A DNA stretch of 22,043 bases from a virus. Location: positions 1-22,043 of the IMG/VR virus record IMGVR_UViG_3300044858_000394. One strand, written 5' to 3'. Position 1 is the first letter of the stretch; every line of letters starts with the position of its first letter. Shown piece by piece: positions 15,343 to 21,477 of the stretch. The notes beneath the pieces are model-generated. The model worked only from the letters and a program-made list of their open reading frames with translations, had not been told where the DNA came from and made no database searches. The position numbers and the translations under genes were made by a program.

Positions 15343-16029
15343 TTAAGGTGTACCGTTGCCGGTGATATCGCTCAGTGTTGTAAATACACCAGCACTTGTC
15401 ATGCTTGCTATTGTCGTTGCGCCGTATTTAAAGATCAATTTTCCACCAGACTCTTCAATGCTAAAGTTGGTTGTTGCTAATTTTGCAACTGTGCCGTTTG
15501 CATTACCTGTACCGCCGTTAGCGGCAACTAATGTGCCCGCAACTGTAACCGCCCCAGAAGTAGCGGTAGAAGGAGTTAACCCCGTTGATCCAAAACTGAT
15601 GGTAGACACACCACTAAAAATGGATGAAACCACTACTACAAAGTCAGAACCGTTCCATGCAAGTAGAACTTTTTCACCATTAGCAATTGTCACACCTGCT
15701 GTTGGGCCAGAACCAACTACCTTTATACTAAATCCACCTGTAGTGTCATTGATCACAATATAGGCTTTAGACTGTGCAGGGGCAGTAATTGTTCTTATTG
15801 CTGTACGCGCCCCTGTACAAAGCAGTACAGCGTTACGCGCTTGATTAGCTGCGCCATTGGTAGTAGTTAAGGTTACATTAGCATCCGTAGATAACGTAGT
15901 AGTCCCGGCAACAGCAGAGTCAATCAGCGAAGTGATTGCATCATTAACCGTTGTACCCCATGTACCCGATAAATCTCCTGTGGTCGGTAAAGCCAAACCA
16001 AGGAGCGGGGAGAAATTGGTTACTGCCAT
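15343..16029 (-). CDS. Tail fibre-like protein, 228 aa
   Basis: ATG at 16029 follows AAAGGATAATC, 2 bases after the preceding stop. The N-terminus (LGLALPTTGDLSGTWGTTVN, 10-29; DAITSLIDSAVAGTTTLS, 30-47) is a frequently recurring phage fibre segment. The middle (SKAYIVINDTTGGFSIKVVG; VLLAWNGSDFVVV) looks like a beta-sandwich domain. AANGGTGNANG and the closing GKLIFKYGATTIASMTSAGV are also fibre-associated motifs. It lies between the S74 fibre and the Gly-rich fibre, so the three probably form one fibre or a branched receptor-binding apparatus. Its exact position is unknown. Confidence 0.78.
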   Translation of the reverse strand: MAVTNFSPLLGLALPTTGDLSGTWGTTVNDAITSLIDSAVAGTTTLSTDANVTLTTTNGAANQARNAVLLCTGARTAIRTITAPAQSKAYIVINDTTGGFSIKVVGSGPTAGVTIANGEKVLLAWNGSDFVVVVSSIFSGVSTISFGSTGLTPSTATSGAVTVAGTLVAANGGTGNANGTVAKLATTNFSIEESGGKLIFKYGATTIASMTSAGVFTTLSDITGNGTP

Positions 16030-16031
16030 GA

Positions 16032-17735
16032 TTATCCTTTCGCCTCAAGAGCGGCGACTTTAGCTTCAAGTTCTTTGATAGCTTCAATCAGTAATGGTAC
16101 AAGTTTTTCGTAATGAACAGTTAAATACTGCTCGTCAATTGGGGCTGGTACAACTACTTCAGGAAGCACGGCTTGCACAGACTGCGCAGAAACACCAACT
16201 TCACGTTTAGGTTTATACCCCAAAGCCTGCGCTGTTTCATTGGCTTCATAGTAGAAGCCACTCAGTGTTTTAACTTTAGCCAACGCACCTTCAATGTTAC
16301 CCAGCTTAGTTTTTAGGCGGTCGTCTGAGTAGTGTGCTGTAACAGAGTTGGTTGCGCGAATCTCCCCAGCCGTAGTTGAGGCTGCCGTCCCAACGCCAAT
16401 GGAGTTAAACTGCGAGTTTTGAGAAGTGCTTGTAAAAGTAGCTGCTGAACCGGATGCGTTTCCCGTTAAAGAAGCCGTAATCGTACCGGCAGAAAAATTA
16501 CCTGATGCGTCACGAGCAACAACCTTAGATGCGGTGTTTGTAGTAGTTGCATCTACCGCTGCTGTTACCGCAGCCGAGCCATTAAACGAAGTACCTGTTA
16601 AATAAGTGCCCAACGTCAGTGTGTTGGTTGTATTGGCGGTTATCGTAATGTCTGCACTGCCGTTAAACGATGTACCGTTAATTGTGCGGGCTGTTTGAAG
16701 TACTGTGGCAGTAGCGGCATTACCTGTAGTCGATCCCGAAGAACCTGTCACGTTACCTGTCACGTTACCCGTCAAAGCCGCAGTAATAGTACCTGCGCTA
16801 AAGTTGCCCGAAGCATCACGAGCCACAACTTTAGAAGCTGTATTGGCCGAAGTAGCATCAACTGCCGCAGTTACTGCCGAAGAACCGTTATAGCTTGTGC
16901 CAGTTAAATACGTACCAAGAGTTAGTGCATTAGATAAAGAACTTGCTGTGGTGGCATTACCACTCAAAGCCGCTGTAATTGTTCCAGCAGAAAAGTTACC
17001 AGAGGCATCACGTTGAACGATAGCAGATGCAGTGTTGGCATTGGTTGCAGTAGTAAACGTTGGAGCACCTGTGCCCCCAGAAGTTACAACTTGTCCCGCT
17101 GTTCCAGCCGCTGTGACTGCATACGCTGTACCGGTTCCGTAACTAATACCACCAGCCGTTGCCGTTGCCGTTGAGTTTGTTCCACCGTTAGCGATAGGTA
17201 ATGTACCGCTTACATGCGTTGTAAGACCAATCTTGCCGTAACTAGGGGCTACCCCTACACCACCAGAAATAATTGCATTACCTGTAGCTACATCGGCCAG
17301 CTTAGACAATGCAGTTGTAGTGGACGCAAATAAGATGTCGCCTATGGCGTAACTAGACTGGCCCGTACCGCCAGAAGTCGCTGGAAGGATTGAACTGTTA
17401 GTGGCCGTCAGTGTTGTGCCATCAGCATAAACGGAACGGCTAGAAGGGTACGTAACAAATACATCTTTGGTGCCAGCAGAGAAGTTAACAGCCGATCCGC
17501 CGTTGCTTGAAGAAAGCACCGTATTACGCGCAAGGAGGGTTCCAGCGGATGTATATGTCCCAATGCCAACTTCCCATTCAGTGCCTGTTTGGGCTGTGAT
17601 GGTGTAGTAAGTTGTGTTGGCGTTACCAACTGCCGCAAAAGACTGGAACCCTGTGGACGCTCCAAGCAAAGTCACCGTCCCCGTACCCGTTGTGGTAGTC
17701 GTTTCTTTAACGCGATCTGCTAATACAAGTGCCAT
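16032..17735 (-). CDS. Tail fibre/spike protein with C-terminal S74 intramolecular chaperone domain, 567 aa
   Basis: ATG at 17735 is preceded by AAGGACATAAT. The N-terminus (LVLADRVKETTTTTGTGTVT) is a common fibre start. Residues 118-230 hold GGTGQ-type loops. Residues about 230-427 contain repeats: RDASGNFSAGTITA three times (from 242, 306, 408), inside a 54-residue unit duplicated at 271-324 and 373-426. From 468 comes the peptidase S74 / endosialidase-type chaperone: HYSDDRLKTK with the expected Ser470-Lys475 dyad for self-cleavage, VGVSAQSVQAVLPEVV, YLTVHYEKLVPLLIEAIKEL and a terminal coiled coil. The chaperone trimerises and folds the fibre, then cuts itself off. Confident for the family, open for receptor. 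Confidence 0.93.
   Translation of the reverse strand: MALVLADRVKETTTTTGTGTVTLLGASTGFQSFAAVGNANTTYYTITAQTGTEWEVGIGTYTSAGTLLARNTVLSSSNGGSAVNFSAGTKDVFVTYPSSRSVYADGTTLTATNSSILPATSGGTGQSSYAIGDILFASTTTALSKLADVATGNAIISGGVGVAPSYGKIGLTTHVSGTLPIANGGTNSTATATAGGISYGTGTAYAVTAAGTAGQVVTSGGTGAPTFTTATNANTASAIVQRDASGNFSAGTITAALSGNATTASSLSNALTLGTYLTGTSYNGSSAVTAAVDATSANTASKVVARDASGNFSAGTITAALTGNVTGNVTGSSGSTTGNAATATVLQTARTINGTSFNGSADITITANTTNTLTLGTYLTGTSFNGSAAVTAAVDATTTNTASKVVARDASGNFSAGTITASLTGNASGSAATFTSTSQNSQFNSIGVGTAASTTAGEIRATNSVTAHYSDDRLKTKLGNIEGALAKVKTLSGFYYEANETAQALGYKPKREVGVSAQSVQAVLPEVVVPAPIDEQYLTVHYEKLVPLLIEAIKELEAKVAALEAKG
16458..16925 (-). repeat. Diverged 162-bp in-frame duplication in the S74 fibre gene
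   Basis: Copies at 16764-16925 (residues 271-324) and 16458-16619 (residues 373-426) start 306 bases apart. The peptides are nearly identical (LTLGTYLTGTSxNGSxAVTA through FSAGTITAxLTGN), but many third codon positions differ, so this is an old or deliberately diversified repeat. Confidence 0.8.
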
Positions 17736-17744
17736 ATTATGTCC

Positions 17745-18722
17745 TTACAATGTCATTGCAACATTTTGCCAGTTTGGTGTTTCGCTGTCATCAATCAATG
17801 ACCAATAAAAATAATTCACTGTACCGACTTGACCCCTTGCTGACACGCCGTTCAGAGCAATTGATCTTTCGCCAATTGACACCGTGCCAACATTGCCAGT
17901 GGCTACTACGCCATTTTCTGTTGGGTTATTTGTTTCAGTAACATCACCTACTACACCAGAGGCTTCAACACCAGTCAAAGCAACAAACCGTTCGCCCATC
18001 CCAACAGTACCAACTGCGCCCGATGCTGAAACACCATTTGGGACAGGTGAGAAGTCAACATTACCAACTGCGCCTGAACCTTCAACGCCTGTTACTCCAA
18101 ACTCTTTGCCAGAAATAATTGTCCCTACCGCACCAGAAGCCTCAACACCCGTTAAAGCAACTGTTAAAGAAGTACCCACTGTACCAACACTACCGCTGGC
18201 TTCTACGCCTGTTAAAGCAAATTGGTGGGGGCCAACAGTGACAGATCCAACTGATCCAGTAGCAACTACACCATTTTCGGTGGGATTGTTTATCTCTGAA
18301 ACATTACCAACTTGACCGTCTGCTGATACTCCAATGAGCGCAAATGTTCTATCTGCTAATGCTACCGTACCAACTGCGCCAGAAGCTAAAACGCTTGCCA
18401 AAGCAACTGTACGCTCCCCCATAGAAACCGTGCCTACGGAGCCTGAAGCCTCAACTCCCGTTACGTCTGCACTCTTACTAGCAATACCTATTACTGTACC
18501 AACTGCGCCGGTAGCCTCAACGCCGGTAAGCGCAAAGCTACGATCCGCAAGAGTAACTGTGCCTACCGCACCCGCTGCTTCAACGCCTGTTAGCGCAACA
18601 GAACTATCTTCCGTAACCGTGCCTACCGCGCCAGATGCCTGAACGCCGGTAAGAGCAACGAGTACTGTCTGCTCCGCAAGCGAGGCAAACGGCGCTTCAG
18701 CAAATGCGGATATTCCAAACAT
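17745..18722 (-). CDS. Repeat protein built of about 14 LTGV units, 325 aa
   Basis: ATG at 18722 follows CCGGAGTAGCC. After a 21-residue N-terminus, residues 22-302 consist of about 14 repeats of 18-23 residues, consensus VALTGVEASGAVGTV plus 4-7 variable residues. A longer sub-repeat (NNPTENGVVATGxVGxVxxG) occurs twice. The last 23 residues form a cap (YFYWSLIDDSETPNWQNV) of a kind I recall after such repeats in marine phage proteins. Regular Val/Gly/Thr spacing predicts stacked beta strands (beta-solenoid or beta-roll). It lies just before the fibre genes, so a fibre shaft or virion surface role is likely. It shares its repeat with the 130-aa protein at 10058-10450. Confidence 0.8.
   Translation of the reverse strand: MFGISAFAEAPFASLAEQTVLVALTGVQASGAVGTVTEDSSVALTGVEAAGAVGTVTLADRSFALTGVEATGAVGTVIGIASKSADVTGVEASGSVGTVSMGERTVALASVLASGAVGTVALADRTFALIGVSADGQVGNVSEINNPTENGVVATGSVGSVTVGPHQFALTGVEASGSVGTVGTSLTVALTGVEASGAVGTIISGKEFGVTGVEGSGAVGNVDFSPVPNGVSASGAVGTVGMGERFVALTGVEASGVVGDVTETNNPTENGVVATGNVGTVSIGERSIALNGVSARGQVGTVNYFYWSLIDDSETPNWQNVAMTL
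17817..18659 (-). repeat. About 14 tandem ~60-bp units encoding LTGVEASGAVGTV repeats
   Basis: These are the coding repeats of the 325-aa protein. Units are recognisable in DNA by recurring complements of 'actgtgcctaccgcacc' and 'acgcctgttaaagcaac', but they vary widely at third positions. Unit length is mostly 60-63 bases and always in frame. Confidence 0.82.
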
Positions 18723-18731
18723 GGCTACTCC

Positions 18732-18747
18732 GGTGAGTTACCCCACC
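18732..18747 (-). promoter_or_regulatory. Small hairpin abutting the ribosome site of the repeat-protein gene
   Basis: In the 32-base gap between the 158-aa and 325-aa genes, the transcript can pair GGUGGG with CUCACC (one G-U pair) around a GUAA loop of the GNRA type. The 3' arm ends where the GGAG ribosome site begins. No U-run follows, so it is not a terminator. It could tune translation or protect mRNA ends, but a six-pair stem may be chance. Confidence 0.35.
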
Positions 18748-18754
18748 GACCCTA

Positions 18755-19231
18755 TTAGGTTGTAGCCAAACGAATCAAAGCATCTGTTGTGTTGTTTGTT
18801 GGCATTGTCAAAGTAAACGTGCCAGCAGTGATTGTTTGTGAACCAAACGTATGAACGCTTACAGCCTTATTGCTTTGTGTTGAGTTGTAGATCAACACGG
18901 CATCAAACGCTGTAGCCAAAGTCACTGTGGTGTATGTAATACTGGCCGAAGGCGTGACAAACGCAACACCCGCCGTTGCAGAGCTATTGGTTGCTGTTGG
19001 GGGTGTGCCAAATGTAACTGCAACACCGCCCGCAGAGTAGCCAGTACCAGATACTTCATTACTAGCAGAGTATGCTGTTGTAGAAGCATTAACCGTTGCG
19101 GTTGTTAAATACAACGCGGCTTTAAAGCTATCTGTTGCGCCGGTTGCACGAACTGGGGCAGTGCCGAAGTTGTGTGTTGCGGTCATCAACTCGCCCATAA
19201 AGCTGGTTGTCATTGCTTGAGTATTTGCCAT
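18755..19231 (-). CDS. Structural beta-rich protein, paralogue B, 158 aa
   Basis: ATG at 19231 is preceded by AAGGAGCCTAAC. The Ala/Thr/Ser/Val-rich 158-aa protein is beta-rich and shares a layout with the 140-aa protein at 19445-19867: FKAALYLTTATVN, AYSASNEVSGTGYSAGG, AVLIYNSTQSNKAVSV and TFTLTMPTNNTTDALIRL match corresponding segments there in the same order. I recall this type from uncultured phage genomes as a virion protein without a precise role. Its location between the head-tail adaptor and the fibres suggests a neck, decoration or tail-surface protein. It is 18 residues longer than its paralogue, partly because of its extended N-terminus (MTTSFMGELMTATHNFG). Confidence 0.78.
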   Translation of the reverse strand: MANTQAMTTSFMGELMTATHNFGTAPVRATGATDSFKAALYLTTATVNASTTAYSASNEVSGTGYSAGGVAVTFGTPPTATNSSATAGVAFVTPSASITYTTVTLATAFDAVLIYNSTQSNKAVSVHTFGSQTITAGTFTLTMPTNNTTDALIRLATT

Positions 19232-19241
19232 GTTAGGCTCC

Positions 19242-19436
19242 TTAGTTAAAAGATGCGGCTTCTACCGCAGAACTTACGTTTTTCTTGAGGGCCACGTGCG
19301 CAGAACGATGCACAAGCTCCCCGTCCAACCAATACTCCACCCATGTGGTTGACTCGTTGTCATTATCCAACGAACCTTCGCGTTTTTCAAGCAAAGATTC
19401 GTCCATTTCGCCTTTGGTAGTTGTAACCAGTGCCAT
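19242..19436 (-). CDS. Small conserved phage protein of unknown function, 64 aa
   Basis: ATG at 19436 follows TAGGAGAAAAT, and the gene is packed between two paralogous structural genes with gaps of 8 and 10 bases. The N-terminal half is acidic (DESLLEKREGSLDNDNE). The second half reads TTWVEYWLDGELVHRSAHVA, a pattern that I believe recurs in other phages at this place, although I cannot name the family. No membrane segment or signal is seen. Its fixed position between the paralogues suggests a partner or regulator of them. Confidence 0.7.
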   Translation of the reverse strand: MALVTTTKGEMDESLLEKREGSLDNDNESTTWVEYWLDGELVHRSAHVALKKNVSSAVEAASFN

Positions 19437-19444
19437 ATTTTCTC

Positions 19445-19867
19445 CTATACAAGTCTAATGAGTGCAGCCGTGCTAGTGTTAGCAGGCATCGTTACGGTAA
19501 AAGTTTGTGTTGATGTTACGTTATTTCCAAAATCTAAAACACAGACAGCCGCGCCAGTAGTCACGTCATAAATTAACGCACCCCTAGCAGTAATTGCGCC
19601 TGTCCATGCTGGGCTGGAAAAGTTAACGTAAATAGTACTGCTGTTGGAACTAAGCGCAGTATTCACGGTCGCCGTTACTATTTGACCACCCGCTACATAG
19701 TTACCACCAGAAGCCTCGCCGTCTGATGTGTAGGCCGCAGTAAGCTGGTTTAAAGTAGCGGAGTTGGTATACAACGCCAATTTAAACGTGTCCGTTGCAA
19801 ATACTAACGTGCTGTTAATTAACCCAGTCCGTAACGTATTGCAGGAATAATTACCTGTAAAAGCCAT
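19445..19867 (-). CDS. Structural beta-rich protein, paralogue A, 140 aa
   Basis: ATG at 19867 overlaps the adaptor stop by one base (TGATG), so translation is probably coupled; no strong separate ribosome site is visible. The 140-aa protein contains FKLALYTNSATLN, AAYTSDGEASGGNYVAGG, ARGALIYDVTTGAAVCVLDF and TFTVTMPANTSTAALIRL, each with a counterpart in the 158-aa protein at 18755-19231. No catalytic motif is visible. Expression coupled to the head-tail adaptor and strong beta content suggest a virion component. Confidence 0.78.
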   Translation of the reverse strand: MAFTGNYSCNTLRTGLINSTLVFATDTFKLALYTNSATLNQLTAAYTSDGEASGGNYVAGGQIVTATVNTALSSNSSTIYVNFSSPAWTGAITARGALIYDVTTGAAVCVLDFGNNVTSTQTFTVTMPANTSTAALIRLV

Positions 19868-20565
19868 CAGGTCACCGCCTGTCTATATTGACCAGAACGA
19901 TAAGCATCCTGACGCTCCATGCCATCGCCTAAACGTTTAGCTTGTGCAAGTGCTTCTTTATATTTGCCATCGTACAAGGCAAGCATGTCTGCCTCACCCT
20001 TCATGTAGGTGTAAGCCTCAACTAGTGAACCATATAAGAGCACCGTGTCAAAGTTATCGCCAAGCCATGACGTACCCGCAGTCGTGATTGACTCTGGGTA
20101 GTAATAGAAATGAAGTTCTGCCGTATACGCCGCATCAGGAGTTGGGCCAAGAATAAACGTCAGTTCAGTTGTAATTACACTACTAACAATGGCTGGGCCA
20201 AACAGTGCGTAATACTTTGGAATGCCAACATCTGTCGTAGGATTAGGGTACGCCTGACGAATGTAATTTACGTCTTTGTTTAACAAGTACTCGTAGTTAC
20301 CAGACGCATCTATCACTGCCAAAGAGTATGTAGCAAGATAATCGTTTGGAGCTTGAAGATATTTGTTGCCTGACTGAATATTACCCGTCATGTTTTTGCG
20401 CAAAAACGGAAACTGCACCGTGTTATAGATGCGTAATTCAGCTTGCTCAATAAACCTGTTAATCTGTTCGGTAGTTGTCTCTATCCCGCCACTGGCAAGA
20501 GTAAAGTCCGGAAAATTATTTTCCGTATACGACTGAATAGTATCAAACAGTTGGGTGTAATTCAT
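19867..20565 (-). CDS. Head-tail adaptor protein (SU10 adaptor / T7 gp11-like), 232 aa
   Basis: ATG at 20565 lies one base after the upstream stop, in the shared context GGCTTGATATG. Residues 1-60 contain YTQLFDTIQSYTENNFPDFT, QINRFIEQAELRIYNTVQFP and FLRKNMTG, the N-terminal helical pattern of podovirus and SU10-type adaptors that ring the portal and connect it to the nozzle. The middle is beta-rich (YLQAPNDYLATYSLAV), and the C-terminus returns to helix (LYGSLVEAYTYMKGEADMLA; YKEALAQAKRLGDGMERQDA). Length is typical (T7 gp11 is 196 aa). The nozzle partner is encoded about 7 kb downstream rather than next door. Confidence 0.82.
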   Translation of the reverse strand: MNYTQLFDTIQSYTENNFPDFTLASGGIETTTEQINRFIEQAELRIYNTVQFPFLRKNMTGNIQSGNKYLQAPNDYLATYSLAVIDASGNYEYLLNKDVNYIRQAYPNPTTDVGIPKYYALFGPAIVSSVITTELTFILGPTPDAAYTAELHFYYYPESITTAGTSWLGDNFDTVLLYGSLVEAYTYMKGEADMLALYDGKYKEALAQAKRLGDGMERQDAYRSGQYRQAVT

Positions 20566-20575
20566 ATCAAGCCAT
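20563..20575 (-). promoter_or_regulatory. Third copy (partial) of the GCTTGATATG start context
   Basis: The end of the 88-aa gene and start of the adaptor read GGCTTGATATG, matching the context of the two upstream starts but lacking the AAGGA ribosome site. Initiation here probably relies on coupling to the upstream gene. Confidence 0.45.
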
Positions 20576-20833
20576 TGGGCCTCGCGCCATCACGCCTTTG
20601 GTAGCCGCGCCAGTACCACGGATTTTTATACCAGAAGTCTTTGGCTCTTTGTATGGGTCACGACTGATGTTACCAACAGACATGTTCACATCATTAGCGG
20701 TCAAACGGTTACCACCGTTATAGCCACTGTTCTTGATGTCTACACCGGCTTCACCGTTCATATTGTGGGGCGGAGCATAGACGCTGGCATCGCCAACTTC
20801 TTTACCCATCATCTTTTTGCTAAAAGTTGCCAT
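20567..20833 (-). CDS. Small basic phage protein, 88 aa
   Basis: ATG at 20833 is one base after the upstream TGA, with AAAAAGGAG overlapping the end of the upstream gene. The protein is rich in Gly, Asn, Lys and Met, looks largely disordered, and ends in SGIKIRGTGAATKGVMARG plus PMA. I recall this C-terminal block from other uncultured aquatic phages, with no known function. No membrane segment, cysteine pair or enzyme motif is present. Its location among neck genes suggests a virion or assembly-associated protein. The MARG string also occurs in the 351-aa protein at 8968-10023. Confidence 0.72.
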   Translation of the reverse strand: MATFSKKMMGKEVGDASVYAPPHNMNGEAGVDIKNSGYNGGNRLTANDVNMSVGNISRDPYKEPKTSGIKIRGTGAATKGVMARGPMA

Positions 20834-20845
20834 ATCAAGCTCCTT
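20831..20845 (-). promoter_or_regulatory. Ribosome site of the 88-aa gene inside the upstream stop
   Basis: AAGGAGCTTGATATG includes the ribosome site, the last Ala codon and TGA stop of the 67-aa gene, and the ATG of the next gene. It decides the ATG at 20833 over longer in-frame readings and matches the context at 21036-21050 at 14 of 15 positions. Confidence 0.75.
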
Positions 20846-21038
20846 TTTTATAGGTGAAGGAAGACTTCTTTTGGTTAGCCACTTTGGCCAAACCACGACC
20901 CAGAGCTTTCATCTGAGCATTTGTCTTACCGCCTTTGGCAAGTTTTGTCATAGGCTGACCGGGATGTAGCTTCTTCTCGTGCTTATGCACGGCTCCAGCA
21001 ATCATCTTTTCGTCTTGTTTTAAATCCGCTTTTTTCAT
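20835..21038 (-). CDS. Small lysine-rich phage protein, 67 aa
   Basis: ATG at 21038 follows a consensus ribosome site (AAGGAGCTTGAA) that overlaps the upstream stop. An in-frame TTG further upstream is much less likely. The 67-aa protein has about 15 lysines and very few acidic residues outside its first 25 positions. Segments KMIAGAVHKHEKKLHPGQPM and AKGGKTNAQMKALGRGLAKV are conserved-looking blocks I recall from small uncultured-phage proteins near neck genes. Strong basicity suggests nucleic-acid contact or packing against DNA in the virion. Function unknown. Confidence 0.74.
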   Translation of the reverse strand: MKKADLKQDEKMIAGAVHKHEKKLHPGQPMTKLAKGGKTNAQMKALGRGLAKVANQKKSSFTYKKGA

Positions 21039-21050
21039 TTCAAGCTCCTT
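21036..21050 (-). promoter_or_regulatory. Ribosome site fixing the 67-aa gene start
   Basis: AAGGAGCTTGAAATG: the AAGGAG core lies 6 bases before the ATG at 21038, and its first bases are part of the zinc-ribbon gene's TAA stop. It selects this ATG over an upstream TTG. Confidence 0.75.
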
Positions 21051-21477
21051 ATGTAACTGTAACCGTAACTGTACCAAGTTCTATCGCTAACACCAAGTTA
21101 TTTGGCGTTAAAAGCGTATCAAAACTTCTTGCGCCACCAACAGGGTTGTACCCCCACTGAAACACCCGACTGCCTTGCTCTGGGTAACCAAACCCATCTT
21201 GGGTGGTGCTGTCCGTTAACAGAATCTGTAAGCCACTTTGGCCAGAAACTTGATAGCTCACATCAGGACGCGGCTCACGCACAGCTTGCGGATCATTGAC
21301 TGGATACATACCCAGTTGCAACTGCGGCTGATCGGGATCCCAACATGCGGGGCACACCTTGATATTAAATGGCTTGGTCTTGACAATCTGTGTCTTTAAT
21401 TCCTTGAGCTTATACCTCTGCGAACATCTGTCGCATTCAGCAATTGCATGTTTGCCTGATGCAAATTTACTAGGCAT
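21049..21477 (-). CDS. Zinc-ribbon phage protein, 142 aa
   Basis: ATG at 21477 lies inside the 3' end of the upstream gene (8-base overlap) and is preceded by AAGGAATACGTTCT; an upstream in-frame TTG is rejected. Residues 15-45 carry two CxxC pairs (C15, C18, C42, C45) separated by a basic segment, typical of a four-cysteine zinc ribbon. HAIAECDRCSQRYKLKELK is a recognisable opening for such phage proteins. The remaining 95 residues are beta-rich and end in a TVTVTVT strand. The gene sits within the neck cluster, so it may be a small virion or assembly protein using zinc for stability, or a DNA contact. Role not established. Confidence 0.8.
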   Translation of the reverse strand: MPSKFASGKHAIAECDRCSQRYKLKELKTQIVKTKPFNIKVCPACWDPDQPQLQLGMYPVNDPQAVREPRPDVSYQVSGQSGLQILLTDSTTQDGFGYPEQGSRVFQWGYNPVGGARSFDTLLTPNNLVLAIELGTVTVTVT

